This document shows, in pieces, positions 37,601 through 44,349 of a stretch of 64,000 nucleotides of DNA. The first letter of the stretch is position 1. Every line of letters starts with the position of its first letter. A model generated the notes under the pieces. It saw only the letters and a program-made list of their open reading frames with translations. It was not told where the DNA came from and did not search any database. Source of the DNA: Pseudomonadales bacterium (GTDB lineage Bacteria; Pseudomonadota; Gammaproteobacteria; Pseudomonadales; Azotimanducaceae). Both the position numbers and the translations under genes were made by a program. The stretch covers positions 2,480,001 through 2,544,000 of the forward strand of contig JAWKZN010000001.1 of the NCBI GenBank assembly GCA_041395945.1, read 5' to 3'.

Positions 37601-37948
37601 AACGGCGCAGACTGGCTGCTGAACCCGGAAGGAATTTATATCGACGGCGACATCCTCTACGTCACAGCCGAAGGCTCCGATCGTCTGACCCTGATCGATA
37701 TCCGCGATCCGACCAGCCCGCAATTCCTATACTCCATTCAGGATGCCACAGCCCTAGATGAAGCTGATAACGTCGTGGTGCGAAACGGCTTCGCCTATAT
37801 CGGCCTGGCCTCGCAGGGCTTCGCCGTTGTCGAAGTCGGGAATCTCTGCAAGAATCCGGAAGGCAGAGAAGGCAGGATCATCTACAACACCAGCTTCAAC
37901 GTCATGCAGTATTGTGACGGTCAGCAGTGGCAACGCATCGGACCGTAA
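34700..37948 (+). CDS. Large exported LamG/LVIVD-repeat surface protein
   Basis: At least 1082 residues. Three LamG/concanavalin-like domains start near residues 45, 258 and 505 (VGHWSFDD, VGWWKLDE, IGHWKLDE), each ending in a D(V/L)RIYNRALS element. A beta-propeller of LVIVD-type repeats follows (about 735-1050; IDISDPxN units). A short YN-QYCDG-W motif recurs at the start, middle and end. In-frame codons before 34700 (from about 34610) encode a signal peptide (NLLFLLFAIALLIPASARAQ) behind an AAGGGAGG ribosome site, but no ATG, GTG or TTG precedes it. I list the first standard start (GTG 34700), though the native N-terminus is almost certainly further upstream. A likely adhesin or surface cargo gene. 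Confidence 0.75.
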   Translation: MQRQLIINETYNIPQYCDGSNWIATVPPTSSIPGPGLPNDTSLVGHWSFDDGTGTTALDSSGNENHMAITASSPWTVGPLGGAIRFSSGEGAEDTSTTDVLRMTGSQSVAAWIKIDDFPPSYGMIAYIQSTTSQDYLELRAADASPDHIRFGVNSGGSGTNDLYTLYQPGIWYHVTAVYDDARNTREIYVNGKLTAAGTENCGSCAWSNPAGRMSTGFQSGFDYTLDDLRIYNRALSPAEIAECCSETAGGGVVTEGLVGWWKLDEVDGTDALDYASANHGTMMNGLDASTNFVDARIGPGLFYADNNDSLLVPDMIGSAPNITISLWAHSTGWATSGYNNMLNQAKDSGSDSVLGIVYNRSADQIQFEIRNASDTIVRPSYDAPPTNRWLHLVGVYDGSDAVLYVNGKEVDRVAQTGNIFSSTNVIGLGHKWRNGVYPAGSLGSYGYSNGTLDDVRIYDRALSAGEIAELYSAWDAHIRYNADYRVPEYFDGNNWRAMGKRKPDPKGLIGHWKLDEASGILADSSGYGNNGTASGGPEYASSGVVGYGMGFDGSDDGIDLGSPSALDFSGSNAFTLSAWAFSNGVGSNILFARGDFNAAASQEVYHLGRYLGNDRWRARISNGSGTVQIISPAATLEENVWQHMVMSWDGADLRLYKDAVEIGSVSNPGFLLWDGGGRPTAIGAETVGALEHSWNGRIDDVRIYNRALSADEIETLYEQNIKYTPTLTVRDYTLDAGLTKVEEVALFGNYAFVSVYTDETIRAIDISDPDNISLIGGTYITGANQVQGISIDGDNLFLCEGAPTQRVQIINISDPANMSVVGSIDTGVRCNDIAVVGEYAYLARALGNPVLHVYDVGNPSSPSFVTSVAIPNMGSGIAIAHHNGHLYIPPDGASAYLTSYSISNPAAPVFTDQLTAADFSVLAITQMRDLAFKDNYLFGAEKDGNGVFVVDISDPANMEVVAELPNNGADWLLNPEGIYIDGDILYVTAEGSDRLTLIDIRDPTSPQFLYSIQDATALDEADNVVVRNGFAYIGLASQGFAVVEVGNLCKNPEGREGRIIYNTSFNVMQYCDGQQWQRIGP

Positions 37949-37954
37949 GAAGCA

Positions 37955-38320
37955 TCATCGAGTAAGCGCATTGCGCCAATGCTCGATGTCTTCGGTGCGC
38001 CAGCGCACGGCGCGTTCGCTAACGTTCACCGGCGCGGGGAACGTGCCTTCATTCATCCACTTATAGATGGTCGAGCGCCCGACGCCGATTAGCTCGCAGA
38101 CTTCAGCAAGGCGAATCAACATACCGGGCCGCATCTGTGGGGGCGCGTCCGTTTCTTCGCCCTTGCGGGCGCGCGGCGTTCGTGCCGCCGTGAGCCGCAC
38201 TATCTGCGCGCGCAACCGCGTGATTTCATGGACGGCGGATTCGCGGTCCTGCAGCAATTCGCCGAGCGTGCGCTTACCCGGATCAACGCGTAGCCGTTCA
38301 AGAATGTCTTCGCGATACAT
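37955..38320 (-). CDS. AlpA-like helix-turn-helix regulator
   Basis: 121 residues. The C-terminal part is an AlpA/MerR-type winged helix (MLIRLAEVCELIGVGRSTIYKWMNEGTFPAPVNVSERAVRWRTEDIEHW), preceded by a charged coiled region (about 1-60). AlpA proteins regulate integrase or act as excisionase-like factors on integrative elements. This one is longer than usual because of the N-terminal coil. It is convergent with the LamG gene and upstream of no obvious partner. Confidence 0.78.
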   Translation of the reverse strand: MYREDILERLRVDPGKRTLGELLQDRESAVHEITRLRAQIVRLTAARTPRARKGEETDAPPQMRPGMLIRLAEVCELIGVGRSTIYKWMNEGTFPAPVNVSERAVRWRTEDIEHWRNALTR

Positions 38321-38395
38321 AGTTACCCCCTGATCAATTGTGCAAATCGTATCGTAAGAAATGAGGCCGCCCGCTACCGCAGGCGGCCAAAGCGG

Positions 38396-39319
38396 TCAAG
38401 CTGCGGCCTCCGTTGCATCGTTAACATGGACCTGAAGTCCGTGCAGGAAGTCCGCAGCGCGCTGTGCGTGGGCGGCTGCAGAGAAGATGGCGCGCTTATC
38501 GTTTTCCAGCACCTTGAGCCAGGAGGCGATATAGGCGCTGTGGTCTGCTCTGGGTTCCAGCGCAATCCCAAGATCGGCACACAGGAACGCGCTCCCGAGC
38601 TCCGCTACCAGCTCTTCGCGGGCGTATCCTTCGTCTCCGAAACGCTCGCGTCCGAAGCTGCGATCGAGACGCGATTTGTGCCGCGTCCAGTGCGTGCTCT
38701 CATGAGCCAGCGTTGCGTAGTAGCTTTGCGCATCGCGGAAGGTCTCAAAGGGAGGCATCTGGATGTGGTCTGACCCCGCCGCATAGTAGGCCTGGTTCCC
38801 GGCGTAGCGGATATCGGCGTTGGTGGCTGCGAAAAACCGCTCTGCGCGCTCGATACGCTGTACCGGATCAAGTACCGGCGCGGCGGTCTCGTAATAGGAC
38901 TGCGGAAGTCCTTCGATCTGTTCGACATTGAAGACGCTGTATCCCTTCATGAAGGGAATGTCGACCTCGACGTCCTCGCCGCTTGCGTCCTGCTCGGTCC
39001 TCTTGATCGTATTGGCGTAAACGACAAGCTCGCTTTTCTCGCCTTTGCGGACCTGCGCTCCGAGCTCTTTTGCCTGGCGGTAGGTCATCCAGATCGGGGC
39101 GGCGTATCCTTTGGCCGTGGCGGCCATCCACAGGGCGATGACGTTGATTCCCTGATAAGGCGTTTTGGCGTCATGGCGTAGAGGACGGCTTATACGTCCT
39201 GCCGCGTGCTCTGCATTCCAGGGTTTGGTCCAGGGGCGCACCCCCTGCTCAAGCTCCGCGATGATCTTGTCCGTTATCCGGGTGTAGACATCTTTGCGCT
39301 CTTTGGTCTTCGTGCTCAT
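38396..39319 (-). CDS. ardC: ArdC-type antirestriction protein
   Basis: 307 residues from ATG 39319 with a GAAAGGAG ribosome site (a longer frame starts 33 codons earlier without one). An N-terminal ssDNA-binding-like domain (DVYTRITDKIIAELEQGVRPWTKPW...PYQGINVIALWMA) is followed by a zincin-like peptidase domain with HESTH (LAHESTHWTRH) and a downstream Glu (EELVAELGSAFL). ArdC protects incoming single-stranded DNA during conjugation. This fits a mobilizable element that itself carries a restriction system. Confidence 0.88.
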   Translation of the reverse strand: MSTKTKERKDVYTRITDKIIAELEQGVRPWTKPWNAEHAAGRISRPLRHDAKTPYQGINVIALWMAATAKGYAAPIWMTYRQAKELGAQVRKGEKSELVVYANTIKRTEQDASGEDVEVDIPFMKGYSVFNVEQIEGLPQSYYETAAPVLDPVQRIERAERFFAATNADIRYAGNQAYYAAGSDHIQMPPFETFRDAQSYYATLAHESTHWTRHKSRLDRSFGRERFGDEGYAREELVAELGSAFLCADLGIALEPRADHSAYIASWLKVLENDKRAIFSAAAHAQRAADFLHGLQVHVNDATEAAA

Positions 39320-39395
39320 GGCTGTTCTCCTTTCTACGGTTCCTTTTGAAAACACGCGGGAGATCAAAAGCCGGGAAGAGCGCGCCCGGTCACCC

Positions 39396-39472
39396 TGATA
39401 AGGGGAAACTGACAACACGGCTCATGTAATGAGGGTGGGGCGGGCAGGCAGTTGACCGGGTTCGCGCCCGGC
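39396..39472 (-). repeat. Leader repeat copy 1 (upstream of ardC)
   Basis: Shares GATAAGGGGAAAC, CAACACGG, GCGGGCAGG, GTTGACCGGG and CGCCCGGCT blocks, in that order, with copy 2 at 40572-40670. Spacing differs slightly. It lies about 75 bp upstream of the ardC start. Confidence 0.55.
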
Positions 39473-39639
39473 TTAAAAACGCGAGGTAAAAACTTTTCAA
39501 AAAGGGGCCGTAGAAAGAGATCAGGACGAACAGCACGCGAAGACTTTTCGCGCAAAGATGAACCGGATCGATTCGGACCAGCGCGGAGCGCAGCGGAACA
39601 GATAGGCCCGCAAAGCGTTGCTGGAAGCGGGTTTTAGAG

Positions 39640-39762
39640 CACCGGCGTTAAGCCGGCTTTAAGACAATGTGTGCGATACTGGAACTATCCAACAATACGC
39701 ACACCGTTGGGTACGCTACGTAAAGGACCGCCCTTTGTATCTTCGGGGCGGTCCTGTTTTTG
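39640..39762 (+). ncRNA. Candidate structured small RNA with terminator
   Basis: A run of inverted repeats on the plus strand: CCGGC-GTTAA-GCCGG (about 39643-39657), GTGTGCG...CGCACAC (39669-39675 with 39699-39705) and a final strong hairpin GGACCGCCC...GGGGCGGTCC followed by TGTTTTTG. There is no open reading frame. The arrangement looks like a short non-coding RNA, or the attenuated end of a longer transcript. No promoter was confidently identified. Confidence 0.35.
39724..39762 (+). terminator. Rho-independent terminator
   Basis: GGACCGCCC and GGGCGGTCC arms around an 11-nt loop, then TGTTTTTG. The T tail is on the plus strand, so it ends a plus-strand transcript from the gene-free region before it, not the minus-strand gene at 39764. 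Confidence 0.7.
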
Positions 39763-39763
39763 T

Positions 39764-40081
39764 CTAGGGCGCAGGAAGCTCACGATCGAGCAGTGCAACA
39801 ATGTCAGCGGGCAGATAGGACCGGGGATCGTCATAGCCGAACGTGACGTTCGGATCATCGTGAGGGATGAACTCCTTGCCAGCTTGCTTGATCGAGATGA
39901 TCACCGTGTTATGCAGACCCCAGCCTTCGACGACGACTTCGCATCCGGCATCGATCAGTACGGACTCGACTTGCCACGTTTCGACCTGGCCATCGCCATC
40001 CATGAAACCAAATTTCTCGAAGGCTTCTTCCCAGCGCCAGTGAAGTTCACCGCCGCAGTTATCACATTCGCATATAGGCAT
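39764..40081 (-). CDS. Hypothetical protein with N-terminal zinc-knuckle motif (105 aa)
   Basis: 105 residues; AAAGGAG ribosome site. It starts MPICECDNCGGELHW, so Cys4, Cys6 and Cys9 lie close together and could bind a metal. The rest is a small alpha/beta domain with an acidic tail. Not recognised. It lies between ardC and DUF2958, all on the minus strand, in the accessory region of the element. Confidence 0.55.
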   Translation of the reverse strand: MPICECDNCGGELHWRWEEAFEKFGFMDGDGQVETWQVESVLIDAGCEVVVEGWGLHNTVIISIKQAGKEFIPHDDPNVTFGYDDPRSYLPADIVALLDRELPAP

Positions 40082-40123
40082 TTTTTTTCTTCTCCTTTGT
40101 TTGCCGTGAATGTCATGGGCGCA

Positions 40124-40483
40124 TCAAACTTTGATGCACCCGGCAGCGCGTGCCTCATCGGCATAGACGCTGATCGTTTTCTCAGGTTTGAAATGCAGGT
40201 CCCGCTCGACCGGGAGGCCGAGCTTGCCGCGCACCGATACCAACTCTGAGATCCGCACGCATCCGAGCTCGGGAAACCCGAGACCGAGATCACACAGCCC
40301 AAAGGCAATGTCCTGATCGTCAGGATCAAGTTCGGTGAGCAGCCAGGTACAGGCCGCATCCGGGGTAAAGAGCTTCACGACCGGTAAGAAATCCGGTTCC
40401 GCGCGCCCGCCTTGCGAGCATTCCGCGGACAATCGCCCGTTGCGTAGAAGCTGCGCTTGCAGCGATGAGGTCAGTAGTTTCAT
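40124..40483 (-). CDS. DUF2958 protein (island 2 copy)
   Basis: 119 residues from ATG 40483 with a GGAG-type site. Same family and length as the island 1 copy at 21123-21482 (91 of 119 identical by my count; the core LFTPDAACTWLLTELDPDD is unchanged). Function unknown; the family is confined mostly to plasmids and integrative elements and often lies near ardC, as here. Confidence 0.85.
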   Translation of the reverse strand: MKLLTSSLQAQLLRNGRLSAECSQGGRAEPDFLPVVKLFTPDAACTWLLTELDPDDQDIAFGLCDLGLGFPELGCVRISELVSVRGKLGLPVERDLHFKPEKTISVYADEARAAGCIKV

Positions 40484-40571
40484 GTCTTCGTCTCCTTTTG
40501 TTTTGTTCAAGACGAAAACACGGCAAGCCGGGCGCAGATGCCGGACGGTCACCCGCTACCGCCGCAGACAT

Positions 40572-40670
40572 AGACAAGAGGGATAAGGGGAAACGGCCAA
40601 CACGGTCCGGCGATACGCAGTGAAGCCGGATGGTGCGGGCAGGTCCGTTGACCGGGCGGCGCGCCCGGCT
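40572..40670 (-). repeat. Leader repeat copy 2 (upstream of DUF2958)
   Basis: Same ordered blocks as 39396-39472, ending in the palindrome CCGGGCG-GCG-CGCCCGG (40652-40668). The same palindrome occurs upstream of the island 1 DUF2958 gene (21532-21550). It may be a regulatory leader shared by transfer-entry genes. Confidence 0.55.
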
Positions 40671-40767
40671 AGTGTTTGATCAAGGCTTGAACGCCTCGCA
40701 AAAGGAGGCGCATGAAAGTGACGATGTCAGGCTGGTCAGCCGTGCAGTTTGAGAAAGTAAAAGGTGC

Positions 40768-41136
40768 CTAAGCCGGTGTCGTCGTGCGCCGCGTCAGCAC
40801 CAGACCCTGGGTGCGCGCCTGCGCTTTTTCTTTGATGGCAAGAAGGCGCGCCATCGCCGGGTCTCTGCCATAGACGTAAGCAACCTCAGAAGGCAGGCGG
40901 CCTTTGTGATCACGGAGCAGGTAATCGATATCGGGCTCTTCCAGGATGCGCCGGAACACATCCCGCGCCCGCGTTCCCGCGGCGGCATGAAGAGCGGTTT
41001 CGCCAGTGCCGGGGTCTTGATAGTTCACCGAGAACCCGTCCTCCAAAAACGCACCAACGCGATCTGCGTTTCCTGTCTCCGCGGCGCGCAAAAACGCGCG
41101 GCCGGGATCATTGTGTGCTCCGTAATTCTTGCGCAT
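40768..41136 (-). CDS. Ankyrin-repeat protein 2
   Basis: 122 residues; AGAGGA ribosome site. Ankyrin-like repeats at about 12-100 (AFLRAAETGNADRVGAFLEDGFSVN; TGETALHAAAGTRARDVFRRIL; GRLPSEVAYVYGRDPAMARLL). It is a shorter paralogue of the protein at 28381-28854, with the same basic C-terminal ending. Function unknown. Confidence 0.7.
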   Translation of the reverse strand: MRKNYGAHNDPGRAFLRAAETGNADRVGAFLEDGFSVNYQDPGTGETALHAAAGTRARDVFRRILEEPDIDYLLRDHKGRLPSEVAYVYGRDPAMARLLAIKEKAQARTQGLVLTRRTTTPA

Positions 41137-41317
41137 AGCATCCTCTCCATTGGTTATTTTCTTGCCTATTCAGGCTATCAGGAGAGGGTAAATAAGCGCT
41201 TAAACACCGCCCGAAAAACGCGCCAGGGATTGACGCCGCATGGCCGTGACACCCCCCTGGGGGGCACGGTTCACGAAAGCCCGGTCCGCCCTTATAGGCG
41301 GAGGCGCCCTCAATGAC

Positions 41318-41399
41318 ATAACTTATACGTTATCAATATCAATCATATAAATAACACATATATTATTTTTATCTTGCCTCAACATAACTTATACATTAT
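41318..41399. promoter_or_regulatory. Paired operators upstream of the XRE/Fic operon
   Basis: Near-palindromes ATAACTTATACGTTAT (41318-41333) and ATAACTTATACATTAT (41384-41399) flank a very A/T-rich stretch. They sit 38-119 bp upstream of the antitoxin start, the expected place for autorepressor binding and promoter. Confidence 0.6.
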
Positions 41400-41436
41400 T
41401 TTAGAAAGAGGAAAAAATAACGCAAAGGTTATCGCA

Positions 41437-41904
41437 ATGCGCCCCGAAGACCGGGCCCTGGCCCGCAGACAGCTTGATAAAAGACTATCGCCGCTTCGCG
41501 ACATGCAAAGCCTGGCCCGGCCGCCGCGCGGCTGGATCAGAGCGATCCGCGAAGCGCTGGGCATGACCGGCAAACAGCTCGGTAAGCGCCTTGGCGTCAG
41601 CCAGCCCCGCGCCACCAAAATCGAACAGGCAGAAAAGGACGGCTCGATCACCCTCGACACGCTGCGCCGAACAGCGCAAGCGCTGGACTGCCAGCTCGTC
41701 TACGCCTTTGTCCCGCGCGCGCCGCTGCAAGAGCTCGTCGAAGAGCGCGCCCGCACCCGCGCAAAAGACATCCTCGAAGCCACGAGCCATAGCATGGCGC
41801 TTGAAAACCAGCGTGCCGATGCCGACACCGACCGCGCGCACATCGAAACGCTGACCCGCGAACTGATAGAAAAGTCAGGCCCGGACCTGTGGGAGGATAA
41901 TTGA
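41437..41904 (+). CDS. Mobile mystery protein A (XRE-family antitoxin)
   Basis: 155 residues; ATG 41437 with AAAGG nine bases upstream. A longer TTG-started frame (41374) would overlap the operator. XRE helix-turn-helix at about 30-85 (GWIRAIREALGMTGKQLGKRLGVSQPRATKIEQAEKDG), then LVYAFVPR and a long helix. This matches 'mobile mystery protein A', which pairs with a Fic protein (protein B) on mobile elements. The probable role is antitoxin and autorepressor. The stop is overlapped by the Fic start. Confidence 0.85.
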   Translation: MRPEDRALARRQLDKRLSPLRDMQSLARPPRGWIRAIREALGMTGKQLGKRLGVSQPRATKIEQAEKDGSITLDTLRRTAQALDCQLVYAFVPRAPLQELVEERARTRAKDILEATSHSMALENQRADADTDRAHIETLTRELIEKSGPDLWEDN

Positions 41905-42488
41905 GCGATCCGCTCCTGCCGGAAGAAGACGGCGCAACGCCGCTTAGCGATGAAGAGCGCGAGGGCTTAAAGCTCTCCTATGTCACCACGCGCGGTGATC
42001 TCAATGGCGCCGAACAGCAGAACATCCTTAAAGCGCGCACCTGGGCACAAAAACGCAAGAACAAGGTGCTCACCCGCGACTACCTGAACGACCTGCATAA
42101 ACGGATGTATGGCGATGTCTGGACATGGGCCGGCACATACCGCACGACGGAAAAATCCATCGGCATCGATCCCATCCATATCCAGGTCCAGCTCCAGGAA
42201 CTGCTCGATAACGTGAACTACTGGATAGAGAACGAGACCTACCCGCCCGATGAAATCGCCGCAAGATTTCATCACAAGCTTGTCTATATCCATCCATACC
42301 CAAACGGCAACGGACGCCATGCCCGCCTGGCGGCAGACATTCTGCTCAAAGAGATGGGGCAAGACCCCTTCACCTGGGGCCGCGCAAACCTGCGCGATGC
42401 CGGTGAGGCCCGCAAGACCTACATCGACGCCCTGCGCGCCGCCGACGGCCATGACATCGGCCCGCTGCTGGAATTCGTGCGCTCGTGA
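41901..42488 (+). CDS. Mobile mystery protein B (Fic-domain AMP transferase-like toxin)
   Basis: 195 residues starting at TTG 41901 (TTGA overlap with the antitoxin stop, GGGAGG site just before). The Fic motif is complete: HKLVYIHPYPNGNGRHARLAAD. Fic proteins transfer AMP or other nucleotidyl groups to target proteins. No obvious inhibitory helix motif ([S/T]xxxE[G/N]) is seen inside the Fic protein, so the partner protein A may restrain it (inference). It is convergent with the SIR2 gene, whose 3' end lies 6 bp away. Confidence 0.88.
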   Translation: MSDPLLPEEDGATPLSDEEREGLKLSYVTTRGDLNGAEQQNILKARTWAQKRKNKVLTRDYLNDLHKRMYGDVWTWAGTYRTTEKSIGIDPIHIQVQLQELLDNVNYWIENETYPPDEIAARFHHKLVYIHPYPNGNGRHARLAADILLKEMGQDPFTWGRANLRDAGEARKTYIDALRAADGHDIGPLLEFVRS

Positions 42489-42494
42489 ACGGGC

Positions 42495-44282
42495 TCAAAA
42501 GCGAAAGCGATTGCCGAGCTTACCGAAGTTAGTTATCGAATGACCTAGAAACTCGGCATCACCTTTGCCGAAGCCTGCAGATAACAACGCGGCACGCGTG
42601 TCGGGTTTGAGTATGTCCGCTACAACGTCTTCCCGCGTTCTGACGTCCCACCCGCTTCGGCCAACGGGAACCCAGAGAAATCCTTGACCCGTGTTATCAC
42701 GAGCAGCTTCCGCGAGAGCGTCTGCTTCGTATGTTTCGGTGTAAGCCATGGCACCGAGGAACTCAAACTTCTGAAACATCAGCTCATAGCCGGCCGCGAG
42801 ACCAAGAAAACTGCGCCCCCACTCCTGAAAAAGTAGGAAGAGGTGATCACTTAGTGGCGTCTTATGTCGATCCAATCCTTCAAGGTTTTGCCAGATTTCT
42901 TTGGTGGCCCCGCCTTCCCATGCCCATAGAAAAAGAAGCTCAACGATCCGCTGTGTATCACCGCCATGCTGGGCCCTCACTTCGAACGAGAACATCCTGT
43001 GGAGTTCGTCCCAACGACCGGACCGGGTGAGTCCTAGTCCATAGGCGGTCATAGCAAGTACGGCTGGGTAAGCGCGGATGGCGAGCCACCACTGCAAGCC
43101 GCTAGCAACTTGCGAAGTTTCCCGCCAGATCGCAGTAATCGCGTCCATGACGTGATCGAACTCAGAGCCATCGCCCCATCTTCCCAGTACGCCGGCAATT
43201 CGTGCGAGCGGCTCCGTGGCTGCCTGATACCGGGTAACTCTCTGTGTCAGTCCTTCCGCTGAAAATCCCCCGTCAGGACTAAAGGCAGGGTCGTCAAGTA
43301 GACCGAGCAGGCGTGCTGTTTCGTTGGTGACTAACTCCTCAAGTTGAATTCGATGTTCAGGCTTTGCCAGGTAGCGCTTGACGGTGCTGACCAATAGTTC
43401 CACACCAAGCGGGTTCTGACGATGCGTTTTCTCTAACGTCTGAACGCGTTCGACAAGGTCGCCAAAGAAGGAATCAGCATCTCTCGCCGCGATTACCCTT
43501 GCCTGCCTGTGATTAATCAGCTCTTGTGCGCCCGTACCCGCTTTTCCACGCACCATCCAGTAGTGTGTGTAGCGCCGCGCGGGCGCTCGCAGAATCGCTG
43601 CTCGCAATGCATGATCCCATTCCCCCGACCAGCCACAGATAATCAGCCCGTACTCGTCAAGGATGCGATCAAGAAGCACATTGTACTCATCTGGATAGCC
43701 GCTCAGTTCTTCATCCGTATTGAGGATACGCGCATCCTTGTAGTCACCGTGCAGTTTTAAGATATAGCAGGACGTGTGTGTGAGTGGCTCTGCACCGTTT
43801 AAGGCATCTACAGAAGCAACGACTGTCGGTTCGATACCACGCTCGCGTAGAGCGTTCTCCATCAAGCGATCGAAATTCGTAGTAACGATGACTTTGATGA
43901 AGCCGGCTTCAACAAGCTCCGCTATCGCATGGTGCGCGCGTGTGGGGATCTTCCTTTCTTCCTCGCGGTCCTGATCTGTGGGTTCAATATAGCTGTGTAG
44001 AATTGAGCGGCGTTCGTCGCCAGATAATCCGAGCTCACCAATCAGAGTCGAGTAGTTCGGATCTTCGCCGGTCTCCTCCCGGTACCATGCGGCCCAGTCA
44101 GGCTGGTCGTCCACACCCTGCGCCATCGCCACACGGCGAACGAGATCGAGCGTGATTTCCCAGCCTGTAGGAATTTCCGCCGCGCGGGACAGACCGGAAC
44201 CAAGCAAGAGCGCATAGATGCCCTTGTTCTCGTATACGGAGAACGCTAGCTGGGTTAAAGGATCTGAAGTCGGATTCGGCAT
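42495..44282 (-). CDS. SIR2-domain antiphage-type protein
   Basis: 595 residues. The N-terminal about 290 residues form a SIR2-like NAD-binding domain: LLLGSGLSRAAEIPTGWEI (Gly loop 28-30), TTNFDRL (134-140), KLHGD with His178 and IICGWSGEWDHAL. The remaining 300 residues are helical and not recognised. SIR2 proteins in defence systems deplete NAD+ on phage infection. It lies 67 bp after the nuclease-like gene on the same strand, at the end of the defence series, so it may be its last gene or a separate single-gene system. Confidence 0.82.
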   Translation of the reverse strand: MPNPTSDPLTQLAFSVYENKGIYALLLGSGLSRAAEIPTGWEITLDLVRRVAMAQGVDDQPDWAAWYREETGEDPNYSTLIGELGLSGDERRSILHSYIEPTDQDREEERKIPTRAHHAIAELVEAGFIKVIVTTNFDRLMENALRERGIEPTVVASVDALNGAEPLTHTSCYILKLHGDYKDARILNTDEELSGYPDEYNVLLDRILDEYGLIICGWSGEWDHALRAAILRAPARRYTHYWMVRGKAGTGAQELINHRQARVIAARDADSFFGDLVERVQTLEKTHRQNPLGVELLVSTVKRYLAKPEHRIQLEELVTNETARLLGLLDDPAFSPDGGFSAEGLTQRVTRYQAATEPLARIAGVLGRWGDGSEFDHVMDAITAIWRETSQVASGLQWWLAIRAYPAVLAMTAYGLGLTRSGRWDELHRMFSFEVRAQHGGDTQRIVELLFLWAWEGGATKEIWQNLEGLDRHKTPLSDHLFLLFQEWGRSFLGLAAGYELMFQKFEFLGAMAYTETYEADALAEAARDNTGQGFLWVPVGRSGWDVRTREDVVADILKPDTRAALLSAGFGKGDAEFLGHSITNFGKLGNRFRF

Positions 44283-44349
44283 GACCTAGCGTTACCGTGC
44301 CATACCAACATCGTCAATAGATTCTTGAAGAGCGGCAATACCCATTGTT

